Translations under genes and position numbers: made by a program
Part shown: positions 39,497 through 48,700 of the stretch, in pieces
Position numbering within the stretch: position 1 is the stretch's first letter
Layout of the letters: every line of letters starts with the position of its first letter
Source: JBEKYD01 sp049509915
GTDB lineage: Bacteria; Acidobacteriota; Terriglobia; Bryobacterales; Bryobacteraceae
Direction of reading: 5' to 3'
Length of the DNA stretch: 64,000 nucleotides
NCBI GenBank assembly: GCA_049509915.1
Contig: JBEKZL010000026.1
Location: 8,494-72,493, forward strand
The notes under the pieces: model-generated
The model's input: the letters and a program-made list of their open reading frames with translations, nothing else
Databases searched by the model: none
What the model was told of the DNA's origin: nothing

Positions 39497-40030
39497 CTAA
39501 GCCGAAGAGCGGAGTTTATCGAGGAAGTGGAATAAGGCCAGGCCCACCACAGCGTTGAGGCCGCCCTGCACCAGCCAACTTTGCATTTCAAAGGGCGGTT
39601 GATGACCCAGCAGGGCGCGCTCCATGACCCAGTACAGGCACTGATGAAAGAGGTAAAAGAAGAAGCAGAGCATGCCGCGAATGATGCTGTGCTCGACGTC
39701 GAAACGGACGCTGACGGAGGCGGCAAAGTAACCTACCAGGGTTTTGACAATGCCATACATCCCCAGCGGTTTGATCGTAAGCGAATCCTGGGCGATGCCG
39801 ACCAGGGCGCCCAGAAACAGACCTCCCAGTTGGCTGCGGCGCATCAGGGCGAAGTAGACCACCACCAGCATGGGCAGCTCCAGAAACTGGAGAAAATGGA
39901 AAAACTGGGGGATGTAGACCTGAAAGAGGATGGCAGCCAAGGGGACCAGGATGAGGACGCGTGGGCTGTAATGCGTGGCCTGCCCCTCGCGCTGACTGCT
40001 GAGGAGAACCCGGCCGCCGGAGTAATCCAT
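39497..40030 (-). CDS. mreD: Rod shape-determining protein MreD
   Basis: A 177-residue inner-membrane protein of the elongasome. Five or so hydrophobic segments are visible (VLILVPLAAILFQVYIPQF, LELPMLVVVYFAL, GLFLGALVGIAQDSLTIKPL, GMLCFFFYLFHQCLYWVM, LNAVVGLALFHFL); the segment LFLGALVGIAQDSL is the most conserved part of MreD. It links MreC to the peptidoglycan synthases during lateral wall growth. Its ATG overlaps the mreC stop by one base (TGATG), so translation is coupled. The usual downstream genes mrdA (PBP2) and rodA are not here; a strong terminator follows instead. Confidence 0.88.
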   Translation of the reverse strand: MDYSGGRVLLSSQREGQATHYSPRVLILVPLAAILFQVYIPQFFHFLQFLELPMLVVVYFALMRRSQLGGLFLGALVGIAQDSLTIKPLGMYGIVKTLVGYFAASVSVRFDVEHSIIRGMLCFFFYLFHQCLYWVMERALLGHQPPFEMQSWLVQGGLNAVVGLALFHFLDKLRSSA

Positions 40031-41223
40031 CAGTGGCCGCTCGTTCCGGACTGGGCGCCGGCTGCCTGATTGGCCAGCCGCTCGTTGGGCACGGTCTTTT
40101 GGGCGGGCGGAGCCGCGGGCGTGGGAGGCGTGGTGGGCGAAGCCGAGGTGGGCGAAGCGGTAGCGGGCGCGGCGGGAGGGAGAGTGCTGCCCGCGGCCGG
40201 CAATTTCACCAGGTCCGGCGGTTTGTAACCCTCGCCATACTTGTGTCCCTGGGCGTCGCCTGCAGCCTTATAGACGGCGCGCAGCTTATCGGCCTCGGTG
40301 GGAGTCCCGCCTGCCTCGGCGGCGGCCGCCTCCCGTACAGCGGCGGCATCAGGCGGGGGCGGCGCAATATAAACCGGCTGGTTGGCGATTTCAACCGGGG
40401 GAATCGCGCGGTGGACGCCTTCAACAATGATCAGGACCTCATCCAGGCCCCGCTCGATGCCGCTCGGTTCGACCAGGACATCCTGAAAAGGCGAATCGGG
40501 ATGGACCGACTTTACCACGCCCACCGGAAAACCGCGCGGGAAAATGCGGTCGTCGCCGGAGGTGTAGAACCACTCGCCCACTTCCACTTTCTCGGAGTTC
40601 GAGATGTAATCCACCTTACCCATCGGAGACCCTTGCCCTTTGAAGGTCCCGCGCACGCCGCCCTTCTGGGACATCACGCCGGCGGCGAAATCCGCATCGG
40701 TCATGAGCAGGACTTGGGAGGCGGTGGGATACACGGCCACCACCTTGCCCACGATGCCATCGGGGGTGACGACGGCCATGCCGCGTTCGACGCCGGAGCC
40801 GGAACCGCGGTCGACGAACACAACCTTGGAATTGACGCCGGCACCCGAGGCGATGACGATGGCCGCCAGGGTTTTCGACTGCGTATGCTGCCGGAAGAGG
40901 GCCAGCGCCTGGGCGCGGTCGGCCGTATTGAGCTGGTCGCGCAGAAAGATGTTGTCCATTTTCAGGCGGTCGACCTGGGCGCGCAGACTGCGGTTTTCGG
41001 CGTCGGCATTGTGCAGCAAGATGTAATTGCGGAAGAACCCGGTGCCCCCGCCGCGCACCGCCTCCAGAAGGCGGGCGAAGGGAGTGATGGCCGTCACCGT
41101 CCAAACACGGATGACCGGCACATTGCGGTCGCTCTTCACCTGGATGGCCAGCAACAGCAGTTGGCCGAAGATCACCAGGAACAAGACCGTGATATTGCGG
41201 TAGCGGTTAAGAAAAGACTCCAT
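40030..41223 (-). CDS. mreC: Rod shape-determining protein MreC
   Basis: A 397-residue bitopic inner-membrane protein that organises PBP2 and the elongation machinery in the periplasm. One TM segment at about 11-27 (ITVLFLVIFGQLLLLAI), a coiled coil at about 70-110 (NADAENRSLRAQVDRLKMDN), then two beta-barrel domains with the conserved VDRGSGSGVERGMAVVTPDG and LLMTDADFAAGVMSQ motifs and the DRIFPRGFPVG turn. The last 130 residues form a Pro/Ala/Thr-rich tail (PAAPATASPTSASPTTPPTP) longer than in E. coli, likely disordered in the periplasm. Second gene of mreBCD, 46 nt after mreB. Confidence 0.93.
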   Translation of the reverse strand: MESFLNRYRNITVLFLVIFGQLLLLAIQVKSDRNVPVIRVWTVTAITPFARLLEAVRGGGTGFFRNYILLHNADAENRSLRAQVDRLKMDNIFLRDQLNTADRAQALALFRQHTQSKTLAAIVIASGAGVNSKVVFVDRGSGSGVERGMAVVTPDGIVGKVVAVYPTASQVLLMTDADFAAGVMSQKGGVRGTFKGQGSPMGKVDYISNSEKVEVGEWFYTSGDDRIFPRGFPVGVVKSVHPDSPFQDVLVEPSGIERGLDEVLIIVEGVHRAIPPVEIANQPVYIAPPPPDAAAVREAAAAEAGGTPTEADKLRAVYKAAGDAQGHKYGEGYKPPDLVKLPAAGSTLPPAAPATASPTSASPTTPPTPAAPPAQKTVPNERLANQAAGAQSGTSGH

Positions 41224-41269
41224 AAACCCGCGCTCAAAACCCTGCCGGGCACGGCCTGCCCGCTTTGTT

Positions 41270-42295
41270 CTAGTCTATCGAAATCTTGCGCAGAAGCCGG
41301 AAATCGCTCAACATGCGGCCGGTGCCCAGCACGACCGAGGCCAGTGGGTCGTCGGCGATCGAGACGGGAAGGCCGGTCTCCTCGCGGATGCGTTTATCCA
41401 GGTTCTTGAGCAAGCCGCCGCCGCCTGTCAGGACGATGCCGCGGTCGCTGATATCGGCGCTGAGTTCCGGCGGAGTGCGTTCCAGGGCGACGCGAATGGC
41501 GTTGACGATGGTGGCCACGCATTCCGAAAGGGACTCCCGGATTTCGGTATCGTCGATCGTGATCGTGCGGGGCACGCCCTCGATCAGGTTGCGGCCCTTG
41601 ATTTCCATGGTGAGAGGCTTATCGAGGGGATAGGCCGATCCCACTTCCATCTTGATCGCTTCGGCGGTGCGCTCGCCGATCAGCAGATTGTACTTGCGTT
41701 TGAGGTACTGCATGACGGCATCGTCCATCTCGTTGCCGGCCACGCGGACCGAGCGGGAATAGACGATGCCGGACAGGGAAATGACGGCGACATCGGTCGT
41801 GCCTCCCCCGATATCCACGACCATGTTTCCGGAAGGTTCCGTGATGGGCAACCCGGCGCCGATAGCCGCTACCATGGCTTGTTCCACCAGGTGTACCTCA
41901 CTGGCCTTCGCGCGGTAGGCGGAGTCCATCACGGCGCGCTTTTCAACCTGCGTGATTTCGCTGGGCACGCCGATGACGATGCGGGGATGGACCAGGACTT
42001 TGCGGCCGTGCGCCTTCTGAATGAAATAATTCAGCATGCGCTCGGTGACCTTGAAATCGGCGATGACGCCGTCTTTCATAGGCTTAATGGCAACGATATT
42101 GCCGGGCGTGCGCCCCAGCATCTCCTTGGCTTCCTTGCCGACCGCTTCCACCTCGCCGGTGTTCTTATTGATGGCCACAATAGAGGGCTCGTTGACCACG
42201 ATGCCCTTGCCCTTGGCGTAGACCAAGGTATTGGCCGTGCCCAGATCAATCGCAAGATCCGAGGAGAAAAGGCTGATGATTGAACGTAAACTCAT
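41270..42295 (-). CDS. mreB: Rod shape-determining actin homologue MreB
   Basis: A 341-residue bacterial actin forming membrane-bound filaments that direct lateral wall synthesis. Phosphate 1 motif (LAIDLGTANTLVYAKGKGIV), phosphate 2 (NMVVDIGGGTTDVAVISL), the adenosine motif (GIVLTGGGGLLKNL), and the connecting ICVPSEIT-equivalent (GVPSEITQVEKRA) are all present. Length and start (MSLRSIISLFSSDLAIDLGT, with an N-terminal hydrophobic/amphipathic stretch) are canonical. It heads the leftward mreBCD operon, divergently placed from a PEP-CTERM gene across an AT-rich 361-bp gap which should contain both promoters. Indicates a rod-shaped cell. Confidence 0.97.
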   Translation of the reverse strand: MSLRSIISLFSSDLAIDLGTANTLVYAKGKGIVVNEPSIVAINKNTGEVEAVGKEAKEMLGRTPGNIVAIKPMKDGVIADFKVTERMLNYFIQKAHGRKVLVHPRIVIGVPSEITQVEKRAVMDSAYRAKASEVHLVEQAMVAAIGAGLPITEPSGNMVVDIGGGTTDVAVISLSGIVYSRSVRVAGNEMDDAVMQYLKRKYNLLIGERTAEAIKMEVGSAYPLDKPLTMEIKGRNLIEGVPRTITIDDTEIRESLSECVATIVNAIRVALERTPPELSADISDRGIVLTGGGGLLKNLDKRIREETGLPVSIADDPLASVVLGTGRMLSDFRLLRKISID

Positions 42296-42656
42296 GAATT
42301 CCGGTGTTTTCCGCCGATCAAAGGAAGGGACGCGCTTCGGAGGCCGCCGCCGAGTCCATCAAAATGGTAACACACGGCGCAGGCGGGCAAATTCCGGACG
42401 GGAAACGGGGCACGCCGCTGCCCCTGGCGAGAGTTCCTGAAAAGTACCGTAAGGTCCTGATAAGTGTACTGCAATTAGTTTGCCACAACGAGACTATAGT
42501 ACACAAAGTAAATAACTTTAATACGCGATTAAGTAGCGTTTTTTCATATTTTTAAATTGATTCTAAAACTAATCAGTATTTAAGTACTAGAAAGCATCAC
42601 TATTTGGATGACAAAACGTCAGTAGATCTGATAGTCTGTACCCGAGCTCCTTACTT
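42296..42656. other. AT-rich divergent promoter region between mreB and PEP-CTERM gene
   Basis: 361 bp without a gene. Bases about 42470-42600 are much richer in A and T than anything else in the window, with many TAAAT/ATTTT/TTTAAT runs and short near-palindromes such as AGTATTTAAGTACT. It must hold the mreB promoter leftward and the PEP-CTERM promoter rightward, but no hexamer pair can be chosen with confidence. Such AT islands are typical targets of nucleoid-type silencers. Confidence 0.55.
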
Positions 42657-43415
42657 ATGAAACTACATTTCGCTTTACCTGTTCTCCTGATCGCCACGTT
42701 ACAGTTCGCGCTGAGCCCATCGCTGCGAGCGGGCGTGGTCACCTTCAACACTGGCAACAACGACTTGGCTTGCACCTTAGGCGGGTCCGAAGCTCCCCAG
42801 TACACCGACTGCAAGTCCGACGCGGCCATCGACAACCCGGGAGTTTACGGCGGCATCGGGTTGTACCTCAAGAGCTCCGAAACAAGCGCCGGGGACTACA
42901 GTAGCGGCTACTCTCCCGACACATTCTCGGTGACCTTGACCGACACCGGCACGATCGGCGGATCGATATCCGTAAGCACGCCCGTGTACCTGAGCTACGA
43001 CAACCTTGGCCTCTCGGTCGACAACGACGGCTACATCACGCAGTACGCGGTTACCTACACGCTGGCCGATACCTCGGCTTACCACAACCCGACGGTTGTG
43101 ACATGGACCGATACGGTCAATGAATCGGGCGATCCGGATAGCTTGCCGGGCCTTTCCGGCGGCGGCGTGGCCTTGACTACGTACGGCTTGTCCAGCGGGG
43201 ACAGGTATGAGCTGACCGAGACCGTGACGATGTCTTACGTAGTGCCGGGCCACCGCGGCGACGACGACAACTACGTGGGCGGCGGCGGGACTCAGGCGAC
43301 CATCGCGATCGGAGACTCGCTCACGCTGTCCACGGTGGCGCCCGAACCGGCTAGTTTTGTGTTGGCCGGGGTCGCTCTGGCGGGGCTTGGCTGGCTGCGC
43401 CGGAAGCGCGCTTAG
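42657..43415 (+). CDS. Secreted PEP-CTERM sorting-domain protein
   Basis: A 252-residue exported protein. Signal peptide 1-25 (HFALPVLLIATLQFALSPSLRA). The body (26-225) is a Thr/Ser/Gly-rich beta protein without a family I recognise, with YSPDTFSVTLTDTGTIGG and a VPGHRGDDDNYVGGGG acidic loop. The C terminus is a PEP-CTERM signal: APEPASFVLAGVALAGLGWL followed by RRKRA, i.e. the PEP motif, a hydrophobic helix and a basic end. Such proteins are processed by exosortase (EpsH/XrtA-type) and usually go with exopolysaccharide production. No exosortase gene is in the window. It is monocistronic, with an AT-rich upstream region. Confidence 0.88.
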   Translation: MKLHFALPVLLIATLQFALSPSLRAGVVTFNTGNNDLACTLGGSEAPQYTDCKSDAAIDNPGVYGGIGLYLKSSETSAGDYSSGYSPDTFSVTLTDTGTIGGSISVSTPVYLSYDNLGLSVDNDGYITQYAVTYTLADTSAYHNPTVVTWTDTVNESGDPDSLPGLSGGGVALTTYGLSSGDRYELTETVTMSYVVPGHRGDDDNYVGGGGTQATIAIGDSLTLSTVAPEPASFVLAGVALAGLGWLRRKRA

Positions 43416-43511
43416 GACGGGTCGAAGCGGGACGCCAAGCGAGAGCGTCCGGCTGCCCGTACTGAGCGGATTGCCGAGACACGAGGAAACAGAAGGCTTG
43501 AAATAATACAA

Positions 43512-43566
43512 CGCCGGTGAACCCGATAAAAGAAACCAAGGGTTTCATCGGTGTTCATCGGTTTTC
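43512..43566. repeat. Imperfect inverted repeat with 10-bp unit, copy 3 (short)
   Basis: The left arm has GGTGAACCCGATAAAAGAAA, the right arm TTTCATCGGTGTTCATCGGT. It is the most degenerate of the four copies and lies between the PEP-CTERM and Nramp genes, both rightward. Confidence 0.65.
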
Positions 43567-43692
43567 TTGTGCCGTCGCGGTTCCCAGCATCGGCATGCCG
43601 CGCCGCATGGCTGAAGCAGCGCCGCGTCTCCGCGAAACGGCCCGCCTCCGGGTACGACGGCGGTGGTGAGGCGAGTCCCGCCCCACGGCTGT

Positions 43693-43698
43693 TATAGT
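43693..43698 (+). promoter_or_regulatory. -10 element (TATAGT) of the Nramp-UspA gene, near-leaderless
   Basis: TATAGT ends 9 nt before GTG 43708, leaving at most a 2-3 nt leader. No ribosome binding site is present. Confidence 0.4.
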
Positions 43699-43707
43699 TG
43701 GAACATT

Positions 43708-45615
43708 GTGATCGACGCTAGTTCAGTGCGTCAGGCGGGGCGGTCGCTGGCGGACGTTCACTCCAGCGTAGGCACCTCGCAGGTATCGTTCTGGCGGCGG
43801 CTGTTCGCCTTTGCCGGGCCGGCATATCTGGTGAGCGTGGGTTACATGGACCCGGGCAATTGGGCCACCGACCTGGAGGGCGGAGCGCGTTTCGGCTACC
43901 GCTTGCTCTGGGTGCTGGTCATGTCGAACGCCATGGCCATCCTGCTGCAGACGCTCAGCGCGCGGCTCGGCATCGCTTCGGCCCGGGACTTGGCGCAGGC
44001 GTGCCGCGAAACCTATCCGCGCGGCGTCAACCTCGGGCTCTGGGTACTGTGCGAGATCGCCATCGCGGCCTGCGATCTGGCCGAAGTGCTGGGCGCGGCG
44101 ATCGGGTTGAACCTCTTGTTCCACATTCCGCTCCTGGCTGGGGTATTGCTGACGGCTGCCGATACCCTGCTGCTTCTTTGGTTTCAGAGCTTCGGAATCC
44201 GCACCATCGAAGCCTTTATCCTGGCGCTGATCACGGTCATCGCGGGCTGTTTCCTGATCGAGGTCTGGTGGGCCAGGCCGGTGGCGGCGGAAGTGCTCAC
44301 CGGGTTGGTGCCGCGGCTGAACGGGCAGACCTTGTATCTGGCCATCACCATTCTGGGGGCGACGGTGATGCCGCACAACATGTACCTGCACTCGGCGCTG
44401 GTGCAGACGCGGCGGATCGGCACCGACGATAAGGCGCGGCGGGCGGCGTGCCGCTACAACCTGATCGATTCGGTGGTGGCGCTGAACGGCGCCATGCTGG
44501 TCAATATCGCCATCCTGGTGCTGGCGGCGGCGGTATTCTTCAAGCACGGCGTGATCGTCACCGAAATCCAGCAGGCGCACGTGTTGCTGGTGCCGCTACT
44601 CGGTACCAGCGCCGCCGGGGTAATTTTTGCCATAGCGCTGCTGTGCTCGGGGCAGTCTTCAACCCTGACCGGAACGCTGGCGGGGCAAGTGGTCATGGAA
44701 GGGTACCTGAACTTCCGCATGCGCCCGTGGCTGCGCCGCCTGCTAACGCGCACTCTAGCCATTATTCCAGCGGCGCTGACCATTTATTTTGCCGGCGGCC
44801 AGGCGACTTTGGGACTGTTGTTGCTCAGCCAGGCGATTCTGAGCTTGCAATTGCCATTCGCGATCATCCCGTTGGTGCATTTCACCAGCGACCGCGCGCG
44901 CATGGGCCCATTGGTCAACCCGCGCTGGGTGAACATTCTAGCCTGGATCACGGCGGCGGTGATCGTGGGGTTGAACCTGCGGCTGGGGTTCCAGCAGATT
45001 GGCGACTGGCTCGACGGCGCGGGCAGGTGGCACACGTTGGTCTGGCTGGCAACCGTGCCGACCTCGGCGGCGCTGGTGCTGTTAATGGCGTGGGTGACGG
45101 CCGAGCCTTGGATCACCCGGCGGCGTCTGGGCCGCGCACCGGTCATCCTCCCGGAAACCGCCGGTGCCGAAACCGCCCCGGTTCCCACTTACGAACGGAT
45201 ACTGGTGCCGCTCGACCACAGCGCGCTGGACCGGCTGGCGGTGAGCCACGCGGCGGCGATGGCGCGGCAGTACGGGGCCACCCTCTACCTGTTTCACGTA
45301 GAGGAAGGCGTCACCAGCCAGATTTACGGCCGCGATGCCTCGACGGCGGAGGTGGAAGCGGGCCTCGCCTACCTGGACGGAATCGCGGCTTCCTTGCGGC
45401 ACCAGGGAATTGCGGTGGAGACCGAAGTTTCGCACTCCTCTTCGCCCAAGCGGGAGATCGTGGAATACGCCCGCAAGGTGCGGCCGGACCTGGTCATCAT
45501 GGGCGCGCACGGCCACGGCGGCCTGAAAGACCTGATATTCGGCGACACCATCAACCCGGTCCGCCATCACCTGGAAATCCCCATGCTGATCGTGCGGCCG
45601 GGCAAGCGGAAGTAA
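43708..45615 (+). CDS. Nramp-type divalent metal transporter fused to a UspA domain
   Basis: A 635-residue inner-membrane protein starting at GTG 43708. Residues about 25-460 are an Nramp/MntH transporter with eleven or so TM segments: TM1 metal motif YMDPGNWATD and TM6 motif ATVMPHNMYLHSAL are both intact, consistent with proton-coupled Mn2+/Fe2+ uptake. After a short linker (residues about 465-495), residues about 497-635 are a universal stress protein domain (YERILVPLDHSALDRLAVSH; ATP-binding GAHGHGGLKDLIFGDT; PMLIVRPG), located in the cytoplasm. Classical MntH is about 410-450 residues and lacks it. The UspA part could make uptake depend on ATP state or stress. No fur or mntR-like site was identified. 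Confidence 0.9.
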   Translation: MIDASSVRQAGRSLADVHSSVGTSQVSFWRRLFAFAGPAYLVSVGYMDPGNWATDLEGGARFGYRLLWVLVMSNAMAILLQTLSARLGIASARDLAQACRETYPRGVNLGLWVLCEIAIAACDLAEVLGAAIGLNLLFHIPLLAGVLLTAADTLLLLWFQSFGIRTIEAFILALITVIAGCFLIEVWWARPVAAEVLTGLVPRLNGQTLYLAITILGATVMPHNMYLHSALVQTRRIGTDDKARRAACRYNLIDSVVALNGAMLVNIAILVLAAAVFFKHGVIVTEIQQAHVLLVPLLGTSAAGVIFAIALLCSGQSSTLTGTLAGQVVMEGYLNFRMRPWLRRLLTRTLAIIPAALTIYFAGGQATLGLLLLSQAILSLQLPFAIIPLVHFTSDRARMGPLVNPRWVNILAWITAAVIVGLNLRLGFQQIGDWLDGAGRWHTLVWLATVPTSAALVLLMAWVTAEPWITRRRLGRAPVILPETAGAETAPVPTYERILVPLDHSALDRLAVSHAAAMARQYGATLYLFHVEEGVTSQIYGRDASTAEVEAGLAYLDGIAASLRHQGIAVETEVSHSSSPKREIVEYARKVRPDLVIMGAHGHGGLKDLIFGDTINPVRHHLEIPMLIVRPGKRK

Positions 45616-45632
45616 GAGGCTACGTAACAAGT

Positions 45633-45732
45633 ATGGCCGCCGATGAACACCGATAAACGCCGATAAGAAAATGATTGGAGTTCCCGGTTTCTTTGTTCTT
45701 ATCCGCGTTTATCGGTGTTCATCGGCGGCCAT
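45633..45732. repeat. Long inverted repeat with 10-bp unit, copy 4 (best preserved)
   Basis: Two 37-nt arms, 45633-45669 and 45696-45732, are reverse complements with a single mismatch. Inside each arm a 10-bp unit (CGATGAACAC, CGATAAACGC, CGATAAG) recurs in register. It lies between the convergent Nramp-UspA gene and the large sensor kinase gene, a natural place for a bidirectional terminator, although no clear T-tract follows. Confidence 0.88.
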
Positions 45733-45762
45733 GAATTTTGTTTTTTCAAGATTTCCGAGCGG

Positions 45763-48700
45763 TTACCCGATACTGAGTTTCACCTTTTCCGCCAGACCTG
45801 TTCCGCTGAAGGGTTTTTGGACAAATCCCGAAACCTGGTGGCCCTTGAATTGCCCCATCGTCTCGGACTCGCTGTAGCCGCTCGATACCAGAATCTTGAT
45901 GTCCGGGCGAACCTTGCGCAACTCCGGAAGCGTTTCCTCGCCGCTCATGCGGGGCATGCTTAAGTCCAGCACCACCAGGGCGATATCGCCGGGGTGTCTG
46001 CGGAGCAGGTCAACCGCTGCCGGGCCGCTTTCGGCCAGCAACACGGTGTACCCGCAGCGTTCCAGGAGTTTCTTCATCATCTCGCGCACCAGTTTCTCAT
46101 CGTCCACCACCAGCACCACTCCCGATCCCCGGACGCCAGCGCCAGGGGTAGTTGCGGGCCGGTCCACGGCAATTCGCGGGGCGGCGGGAAACAGCACCGT
46201 GAAGCAACTGCCTTTCCCTGGCGCGGTAGAGACAACGATGGCGCCATGGTGCCCACGCACGATGCCGGCAACGGCGGCAAGCCCCAACCCCCGCCCGGTG
46301 AACTTGGTGGAGAAGAACGGGTCGAAGATCCTGGCCCTGGTGGCCTCGTCCATGCCACAGCCGGTATCGCGTACTTCCAGGCAAACGTATGGTCCCGGCG
46401 GCAGGGCGGCGGCCTCCAGGTGGAGTTCCGAATAGCGGGCGTCCACGTCCTGGACACCGGTTCTGATTGCGATCAGGCCGTCGTGGCTGCCGATGGCTTC
46501 GGCCGCATTGAGCGCCAGGTTCATGAAGACCTGCTGCACCTGGCCGCGATCGGCCTGGATTGGCGGCAGATTCTCTTCCAGGTTGAGGTGGAGGGCGATC
46601 TTCTTGGAAATGGATGTGCGGACGAGGCCGGCTATTTCGGGGATCAAGCCGGAGAGATTCAACGCCTCCACCAGGAACTTGCCCTTTCCCGCGTACGCGA
46701 GCATCTGCCTGGTCAGGTGAGCGGCCTGTTCGCCGGTCTTGACGACTGCGTCCAGCAGTTCCGCGGCGGGGTGATCGGGCGAGAGCATCTCCCGGGCCAT
46801 GCTGGCGTTCCCGATTACGCCGACCAGCAAGTTATTGAAGTCGTGGGCGACGCCGCCCGCCAGCAATCCCAGGCTCTCCGCCCTTTGGGATTCCCGAAGG
46901 CGCGATTCAGCCTTCTTGCGCTCGGTGATGTCGACGAACACTCCCACTGCGCCTCGCGAACGGCCGTCTTCGCCCAGCATCGGTGCCGCATCGCCCAACA
47001 GGTTCACTGAAGAGCCGTCGTCGAACGCCAGATCGAATTCGTAGTTGCGGACGCGCTGCCCGGTGGCCGCCGCTTTCCGCACCGGGAATTCCCCCAGCCC
47101 AGTCTCGATTCCATCCTTCATCGGGCGGATCTTTGGCGAATCCTCGCCGGATGGCGGGGTCTTCGAGAGATTGCTGCCGGGCGGCATGCGCAGCAACTCG
47201 TAAGCCGCGCGGTTGCCGGTCATGGTGCGGCACGCGGAGTCGTGAGCCACGAAAATGGCGACCGGGGCGGCATCCATCAGCGCTTCCAGTTCCACCGCGC
47301 AGGCCCGCTCGCGGCTTTCGGTCTCGCGCAGCGAGTCCTCGGTCCGCTTGAGCGCGCCGATGTCGATGTTGACGCCCACCCAGCACGTGATCCGGCCCTG
47401 CTCGTTGCGGACTGGTACGGCACGAGCCAGAACCGGATGCCACTTTCCATCCACGCCGCGGAAGCGATGCTCCGCCTCCCAGCGCCCTTCCGTCCTCACG
47501 CACTCCTTCCACGCCGCCATGGTGCGTTCGGCATCCTCCGGGTGCAGCATCTCGCCCCACCCGAAACTGGAACACTGCTCCTGAGTGAACCCCACCAGCT
47601 TCAGAAACGACTCGCTGGCATAGGTGGTGCCGCCATCGGGACCGCACTCCCACAAGCCGAAGTCGATCGACTCGCCAATGGCGCGGTACATTCTCTCGCT
47701 TTGCCGCAGCGCCTCTTCGGCCCGCTTGCGATCGGTCAGATCGAGGAGTGTGTAGCCGAATCGAGGGTTTCCCGTAGGCCCGGTCCCCAGGTAGCAGGCT
47801 GTCACGAGCAGCCAGCGTTCCAGGCCGTCCGCAAACCGGCGGGCGTACTCCCTCGATACGGCTTGGCCGGTGCGCCGGCTCTCTTCGAAGAGGGCGACCC
47901 ACAACGGCACGTCCTCTTCCGGAGTGCCGGCTTCGGCTACGGATTTTCCCGCGACCCACTCCCGATCCACTCCGAACATCTCGGCTACGGCCGCATTGCA
48001 GGAAACGTGAAAGATCCGGCCGTCGACCATTTCTTCGATTCCCCGCATCACCCCCGGGCTATCGAAGAAACTGCGCAGAACGGCTTCGCTCTCCCGCAGC
48101 GCCTCCTCAGCCCGCTTGCGCTGGGTTATGTCCCGGCCATAAAGGTTTGCGTAAAGGTGGCCGGCGACTGGCGCGATGACGAAGGAATAGTCGCGCCCAC
48201 CGACGTGAATGTCGCGTTCGGCCGGCGCGCCGTGCGCCAGGACTTCCCCGATGGCGCCGTCGAAATCGTCCGGGACCATCTGCCCAACCTGGCAGTTCCA
48301 TTCGGCCAGCAGCGCGTTCGCACCGGGATTGGCATAGAGCAGGGCGCCATCTTCGCCAACGCGCAGAATAGGCGCCGGATTCTGTTCCGGGAACACGGTG
48401 CTCTCCCACAGGGCCTCCTCGGCGCGCCTGAGTTCCTGTTCGGCCTGCTTGCGCGCGGTGATGTCCTCGCTGAAAATGATGATGCCGCCAATCTCGCCTT
48501 TTCCGGTGCGCCAGGGGTGGATTTCCCAACGAATCCAGTCCAGCTTCCCATTGGCGCGTGGGAACGGGTCCTCGTCGCATTTTTCCACCGCTCCAGCCAG
48601 GCAGCGGCGGTGTACCTCTTTCCAGTGTTCCGGTATTTCCGGAAACACGTCGTAGTGGCTGCGGCCGATGAGATCCCGTTCAGCAAGGGCGTAGTCGGCA

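Noticed and set aside
45633..45732. CRISPR array or tandem-repeat array
   Set aside because: The 10-bp units are contiguous within short arms and arranged as inverted repeats; there are no spacers, no 25-40 nt direct repeats and no cas genes in the window.
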